DNA of 64,000 nt from Streptomyces sp. ATexAB-D23 (GTDB lineage: Bacteria; Actinomycetota; Actinomycetes; Streptomycetales; Streptomycetaceae), in assembly GCF_000373645.1 (NCBI RefSeq), contig NZ_KB892008.1, positions 62,195 through 126,194 on the forward strand. Reading direction: 5' to 3'. This document shows positions 60,677 to 64,000 of the stretch, piece after piece. How positions within the stretch are numbered: the stretch's first letter is position 1; every line of letters starts with the position of its first letter. A model generated the notes under the pieces. It did not search any database. It was given only the letters and a program-made list of their open reading frames with translations, and was not told the origin of the DNA. The position numbers and the translations under genes are program-made.

Positions 60677-61635
60677 TTCGCGCCGAGCGCGGTGCGCAGG
60701 GCGGCGAGGTTGGACTTCATGACCTCGATGTAGTCATCGCCCTTGGAGGTGTCGGTGATTCCCTCCAGCGGGTCCAGGACGTCGGTCTTCAGCCCGGTGT
60801 CGCGGGCGACGGTCTTCGCCGTCTTGTCGCTGGCGAGCGTTTCGAAGAAGACGGTGGTGACCTTCTTCTCCTTCGCGACGGAGTGCAGGGCGCTGATGCG
60901 GGCGGGGCTGGGCTCGGCCTCGGGGTCGATGCCCGCGATGCCCTCCTGGGTGAGGCCGTAGCGCTCGGCCAGGTACCCGAAGGCGGAGTGGGTGGTGATG
61001 AAGGTCTTGGTCGCGGTGTCCTTCAGCCCCGTCCGGTACGCCGTGTCGAGCGCGCCGAGCTCCTTGACCAGGGCGGCGGTGTTCTTGCGGTAGTCCGCGG
61101 CGTGGTCCGGGTCGGTCTTCTCCAGGGACTTGCCGACGCCCTTGGCGACCTCGGTGTACTTCACCGGGTCCAGCCAGATGTGCGGGTCGGCGCCGGCCTC
61201 CTCGCCCTCGTGCTCGTGCGCGTCGTGGCCGTGCTCCTCGTCGCCGACCTCCGTGCCGTGGTCCTCCAGCGTGGTCAGCGTCGTGACGTCGAGGGTGTTC
61301 GAGGAGTCGGACTGCTTGATCGCGTCGTCCACGGCGGGCTGGATGCCCTTGAGGTAGAGGATGAAGTCGGCGTCGCCGAGGCCGCCGATCTGCCGGGGGC
61401 TGAGCTCCAGGTCGTGGGGTTCCACGCCGGGCTTGGTCAGGGTGGAGACGGAGACGTGGTCGCCGCCTATTCGCTCGGCCAGGAACTGCATCGGGTAGAA
61501 GGACGCCACCACGTCCAGCCGGTCGCCGTTCTTGTGATCGGAGGCGTTGGAGGTCGAGCAGGCGGAGAGGGTGGTGAGCCCGAGGACGGCTGCGCCTGCG
61601 ACGGCGGCGGTGGGTATGAGGCGGCGTACGTTCAT
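60673..61635 (-). CDS. znuA: Zinc ABC transporter substrate-binding lipoprotein ZnuA
   Basis: The 320-residue protein has a lipoprotein signal with LSAC (Cys26), two lobes joined by a helix, and a His/Glu-rich loop (GHDAHEHEGEE) typical of zinc-binding ZnuA. The conserved His ligands sit in VEPHDLE, ADPHIWLDP and THSAFGYLA. ATG at 61635 is chosen: GAAAAT lies 7 nt upstream as a leaderless -10 box, and two Zur boxes overlap this promoter. It starts the znuACB-zur group. Confidence 0.93.
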   Translation of the reverse strand: MNVRRLIPTAAVAGAAVLGLTTLSACSTSNASDHKNGDRLDVVASFYPMQFLAERIGGDHVSVSTLTKPGVEPHDLELSPRQIGGLGDADFILYLKGIQPAVDDAIKQSDSSNTLDVTTLTTLEDHGTEVGDEEHGHDAHEHEGEEAGADPHIWLDPVKYTEVAKGVGKSLEKTDPDHAADYRKNTAALVKELGALDTAYRTGLKDTATKTFITTHSAFGYLAERYGLTQEGIAGIDPEAEPSPARISALHSVAKEKKVTTVFFETLASDKTAKTVARDTGLKTDVLDPLEGITDTSKGDDYIEVMKSNLAALRTALGAK

Positions 61636-61672
61636 GACAGTCATTTTCAACAAAAGTGGAAACGATTGTCAA
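61635..61672 (-). promoter_or_regulatory. znuA promoter with two Zur boxes
   Basis: On the minus strand the -35 box TTGACA (61672-61667) and -10 box GAAAAT (61648-61643) leave an 18-bp spacer. Box 1, TGAAAATGACTGTCA (61649-61635), matches the consensus TGAAAATGATTTTCA, as I recall it, at 13 of 15 positions. Box 2, TGACAATCGTTTCCA (61671-61657), matches at 11 of 15. Their centres are 22 bp apart, two helical turns. Confidence 0.8.
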
Positions 61673-61741
61673 CAAGCCGGGTGGGGCGGGGGGCGCGGTG
61701 AGGGGCCGGCACCGGGCGAAGGCGGCGGCTCCGGTATCGAT

Positions 61742-61772
61742 TTGATCGAAGGGGCGTGCCCGCCGGTAATCT
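61742..61772 (+). promoter_or_regulatory. glyS promoter
   Basis: TTGATC (61742-61747), a 19-bp spacer and TAATCT (61767-61772). The leader to the glyS GTG would be about 90 nt. Confidence 0.5.
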
Positions 61773-61866
61773 GGGCCATTCGCCCGCTCGTCTCCCGACC
61801 ACCACCCCCACAGAGGCGCCCCGGGCCACCCTTGTCCAGTTCCGTCGTCGTAATGAAGAGAGCACC

Positions 61867-63249
61867 GTGGCCGCCGACAAGATCGACTCCATCGTCAGCC
61901 TGAGCAAGCGCCGTGGCTTCGTCTACCCCTGCAGTGAGATCTACGGTGGTCAGCGCGCCGCCTGGGACTACGGGCCGCTGGGCGTCGAGCTCAAGGAGAA
62001 CCTCAAGCGCCAGTGGTGGCGCTACATGGTCACCTCCCGCGAGGACGTGGTCGGCATCGACTCGTCGGTCATCCTGGCCCCCGAGGTGTGGGTGGCCTCC
62101 GGCCACGTCGCCACGTTCTCCGACCCGCTGACCGAGTGCACCTCCTGCCACAAGCGCTACCGCGCGGACCACCTGGAGGAGGCGTACGAGGAGAAGCACG
62201 GCAAGCCGCCGGTCAACGGCCTGGCCGACCTCAACTGCCCCAACTGTGGCAACAAGGGCACCTTCACCGAGCCCAAGCAGTTCTCCGGCCTGCTCTCCAC
62301 GCACCTCGGCCCGACCCAGGACTCCGGCTCCGTCGCGTACCTGCGCCCCGAGACCGCCCAGGGCATCTTCACCAACTTCGGCCAGGTGCAGCAGACCTCG
62401 CGCAAGAAGCCGCCGTTCGGCATCGCGCAGATGGGCAAGTCCTTCCGGAACGAGATCACTCCGGGCAACTTCATCTTCCGCACGCGCGAGTTCGAGCAGA
62501 TGGAGATGGAGTTCTTCGTCAAGCCGGGTGAGGACGAGCAGTGGCAGGAGTACTGGATGGAGCAGCGCTGGAACTGGTACACCGGTCTCGGCCTGCGCGA
62601 GGAGAACATGCGGTGGTTCGAGCACCCGCAGGAGAAGCTCTCCCACTACTCCAAGCGCACCGCTGACATCGAGTACCGCTTCCGCTTCGGCGGCAGCGAG
62701 TGGGGTGAGCTGGAGGGCGTCGCCAACCGTACGGACTACGACCTCACGGCCCACTCCAAGGCCTCCGGCACGGACCTGTCCTTCTTCGACCAGGAGAAGA
62801 GCGAGCGCTACACCCCGTACGTCATCGAGCCCGCGGCCGGTGTCGGCCGCGCGATGCTGGCCTTCCTCCTCGACGCCTACAGCGAGGACGAGGCGCCGAA
62901 CGCCAAGGGCGTCATGGAGAAGCGCGCCGTGATGCGTCTCGACCCGCGCCTGGCGCCGGTCAAGGTCGCGGTCCTCCCGCTGTCCCGCAACGCGCAGCTC
63001 TCGCCGAAGGCCAAGGGCCTCGCCACGGACCTGCGGCAGAACTGGAACATCGAGTTCGACGACGCGGGCGCCATCGGCCGCCGCTACCGTCGCCAGGACG
63101 AGATCGGCACGCCGTTCTGCGTCACCGTCGACTTCGACACCCTCGACGACAACGCGGTCACCGTCCGCGAGCGCGACACGATGAAGCAGGAGCGCGTCTC
63201 CCTGGACCAGATCCAGGGCTACCTCGGCTCCCGCCTGCTCGGCTGCTGA
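61867..63249 (+). CDS. glyS: Glycyl-tRNA synthetase (single-chain dimeric type)
   Basis: The 460-residue class II enzyme charges tRNA-Gly. Motif 1 region [13 protein letters not shown], motif 2 [20 protein letters not shown] and the motif 3 [14 protein letters not shown] are present, plus an insertion with two CxxC pairs (CTSCHKRY and CPNCGN) that may bind zinc. GTG at 61867 was chosen because GAAGAGAG lies upstream and the product starts like its relatives. No T-box or glycine leader peptide is visible. Confidence 0.96.
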   Translation: MAADKIDSIVSLSKRRGFVYPCSEIYGGQRAAWDYGPLGVELKENLKRQWWRYMVTSREDVVGIDSSVILAPEVWVASGHVATFSDPLTECTSCHKRYRADHLEEAYEEKHGKPPVNGLADLNCPNCGNKGTFTEPKQFSGLLSTHLGPTQDSGSVAYLRPETAQGIFTNFGQVQQTSRKKPPFGIAQMGKSFRNEITPGNFIFRTREFEQMEMEFFVKPGEDEQWQEYWMEQRWNWYTGLGLREENMRWFEHPQEKLSHYSKRTADIEYRFRFGGSEWGELEGVANRTDYDLTAHSKASGTDLSFFDQEKSERYTPYVIEPAAGVGRAMLAFLLDAYSEDEAPNAKGVMEKRAVMRLDPRLAPVKVAVLPLSRNAQLSPKAKGLATDLRQNWNIEFDDAGAIGRRYRRQDEIGTPFCVTVDFDTLDDNAVTVRERDTMKQERVSLDQIQGYLGSRLLGC

Positions 63250-63266
63250 CGGCCGCATCCGCCGAC

Positions 63267-63309
63267 CGGGGCCCCCGGTTCCGCGCCCGCCGCGGAGCCG
63301 GGGGCCCCG
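63267..63309 (+). terminator. Terminator after glyS
   Basis: 19-bp stem with one mismatch starting CGGGGCCCCCGG, 5-nt loop. Confidence 0.8.
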
Positions 63310-63349
63310 TGCGTCCGGAAAACGGGGTGAGGAGGGCGCCCCGTATGGG

Positions 63350-63420
63350 TACCGTCATCCGCATGTATTCGTTCTTCCAGATCTACGAGTGAGCGCGCGG
63401 CGGGTCCGACCACCCGCCGC
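63350..63420 (+). promoter_or_regulatory. Candidate leader transcript: -10 box, short frame and hairpin
   Basis: TACCGT (63350-63355) is followed after 7 nt by ATG at 63363, and a perfect 9-bp hairpin GCGGCGGGT/ACCCGCCGC lies at 63397-63420. This resembles an attenuator or translation-coupled leader for the DUF6243-type gene at 63482. There is no T tract after the hairpin. Confidence 0.4.
63363..63392 (+). CDS. Candidate 9-residue leader peptide MYSFFQIYE
   Basis: ATG TAT TCG TTC TTC CAG ATC TAC GAG TGA, with two Phe and two Tyr codons in nine. It lies between the glyS terminator and the next gene, with a -10 box exactly 7 nt upstream as in the other leaderless starts of this window. It is not a recognised leader peptide to me. 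Confidence 0.4.
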   Translation: MYSFFQIYE

Positions 63421-63481
63421 CCCCCCCGTATCGATCCAGGGTCGCGACAGACCTCACTGAGACCAGGAATGGGAGAACCCC

Positions 63482-63727
63482 GTGGCCAAGAGCCGTAACA
63501 ACCTCCTCGGCGTCGGCGGACAGCGCAAGAAGCTGTCCCGCACCGGGGCGCAGGGCGTCGGCCCCGCGCGCGACGCCGACCGCAGGACGGCCGCCGACCA
63601 GAAGCAGGAGCTGCTCCGCAAGATGCGGGAGCGGGCCACCGGCGTCGCCGAGCCGGAGACCCCGGACGCCGGCCAGGAGACCGCCCAGGAGCGCGAGACC
63701 CCGCAGGGGAGCGCCGGGCAGAGCTGA
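63482..63727 (+). CDS. DUF6243-type small basic protein
   Basis: An 81-residue protein beginning MAKSRNNLLGVGGQRKKLSR, a Lys/Arg-rich start, then an acidic low-complexity C-terminal half, likely disordered. I recognise it as the Streptomyces DUF6243 family, without known function. The GTG start has GGGAG at good distance. A candidate leader peptide and hairpin precede it and a 20-bp terminator follows. Confidence 0.75.
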   Translation: MAKSRNNLLGVGGQRKKLSRTGAQGVGPARDADRRTAADQKQELLRKMRERATGVAEPETPDAGQETAQERETPQGSAGQS

Positions 63728-63737
63728 CCCGTACGAC

Positions 63738-63781
63738 GGAGCCCCGGCGTACGGACCGCGCGGTCCGTACGCCGGGGCTCC
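63738..63781. terminator. Bidirectional terminator
   Basis: Perfect 20-bp stem (from GGAGCCCCGGCGTACGGACC) with tetraloop GCGC, between convergent genes. Confidence 0.85.
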
Positions 63782-63802
63782 GGCATTCCGGCAGAACCCG
63801 CC

Positions 63803-64000
63803 TCACCCCACCGCGCGCGGCAGCCGCAGGCTCAGCAGCGTCGTCAGGGCGACCGCCGCCAGCTGGACCAGCAGCGTGATGATCAGGGCGTCCCGCATCC
63901 CCGAGCCCGGCACCAGGGCCAGGAACAGCGAACCGAGCGTCGCCACGCCCAGCGTCAGCGCGGCCTGCTGGGTCGTCGTCATCACCCCGCCGCCCACCCC
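63803..64000 (-). CDS. MFS transporter, C-terminal fragment (gene continues beyond the window)
   Basis: The frame is open to the window edge. It encodes 65 residues with two membrane helices (LTLGVATLGSLFLALVPGSG and ALIITLLVQLAAVALTTLL) preceded by GVMTTTQQ, the pattern of the last two helices of DHA2-type exporters. The GTG near 63997 is internal. The substrate is unknown. Confidence 0.75.
   Translation of the reverse strand, partial: GVGGGVMTTTQQAALTLGVATLGSLFLALVPGSGMRDALIITLLVQLAAVALTTLLSLRLPRAVG

Noticed and set aside
61773..61866. T-box or amino-acid leader before glyS
   Set aside because: No T-box sequence, no Gly-rich short frame and no terminator between promoter and start codon.

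Overview
The window is chromosomal DNA from a Streptomyces species or a close actinomycete. The evidence is the very high GC content with GC-rich third codon positions, frequent GTG starts, an almost complete absence of TTA codons, short -10 boxes only 6-7 nt before start codons (leaderless transcripts), and a gene order that matches, as I remember it, the conserved leuS to glyS neighbourhood of Streptomyces coelicolor. Most of it is core housekeeping sequence, with a few accessory insertions.

Layout. 1-4.0 kb: the 3' part of a histidine phosphatase gene, then two identical tRNA-Ala(GGC) genes about 3.1 kb apart that bracket a divergent XRE regulator/MFS exporter pair and a small zinc-ribbon protein. 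4.0-7.2 kb: leuS behind a leucine leader peptide and terminator. 7.2-17.5 kb: a membrane-anchored coiled-coil protein, DegV, comEA-comEC, a PPOX oxidoreductase, arylamine N-acetyltransferase, a YceI protein, holA and rpsT. 17.6-31.2 kb: lepA, an acyl-CoA ligase, an RsbU-type phosphatase with a rare TTA codon, hemW, a small membrane gene with an apparent frameshift, DUF3097, an MBL hydrolase, CIRCE-hrcA-dnaJ, a nitronate monooxygenase and rsmE. 31.3-40.4 kb: a lipoprotein, a tricorn-type protease, HIT, RNase Z, an adenine/adenosine deaminase, an MFS transporter and a PfkB kinase. 40.5-48.0 kb: phoH-ybeY-CNNM/CBS-yjbR, a deaminase-like protein lacking zinc ligands, a two-gene WxL/DUF916 surface cassette, and era. 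48.1-51.6 kb: an emfourin/M4 metalloprotease pair and leuA with its leader peptide and LEU-type RNA structure. 51.7-56.7 kb: a TerB protein, an MMPL transporter and a NarL-type two-component system. 56.8-64.0 kb: recO, uppS, the Zur-regulated znuACB-zur group, glyS, a short candidate leader peptide, a DUF6243-type protein and the C-terminal end of an MFS transporter.

How the parts fit. Translation and RNA maturation (tRNA-Ala, leuS, glyS, lepA, rpsT, rsmE, ybeY, era, RNase Z) and DNA maintenance (holA, recO, comEA/EC) dominate. Leucine supply is sensed at two places by leader peptides with related Leu runs (leuS and leuA). Zinc uptake is controlled by two Zur boxes on a leaderless znuA promoter. 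Heat-shock control is visible as a CIRCE element before hrcA-dnaJ.

The points most worth a second look are the aromatic-rich leader-peptide candidate upstream of the DUF6243 gene, the WxL/DUF916 cassette with its array of 15-bp repeats, the TTA codon in the phosphatase gene, the single-G frameshift in the small membrane gene, and the recurring GACAAT -10 box at hemW, era and recO.
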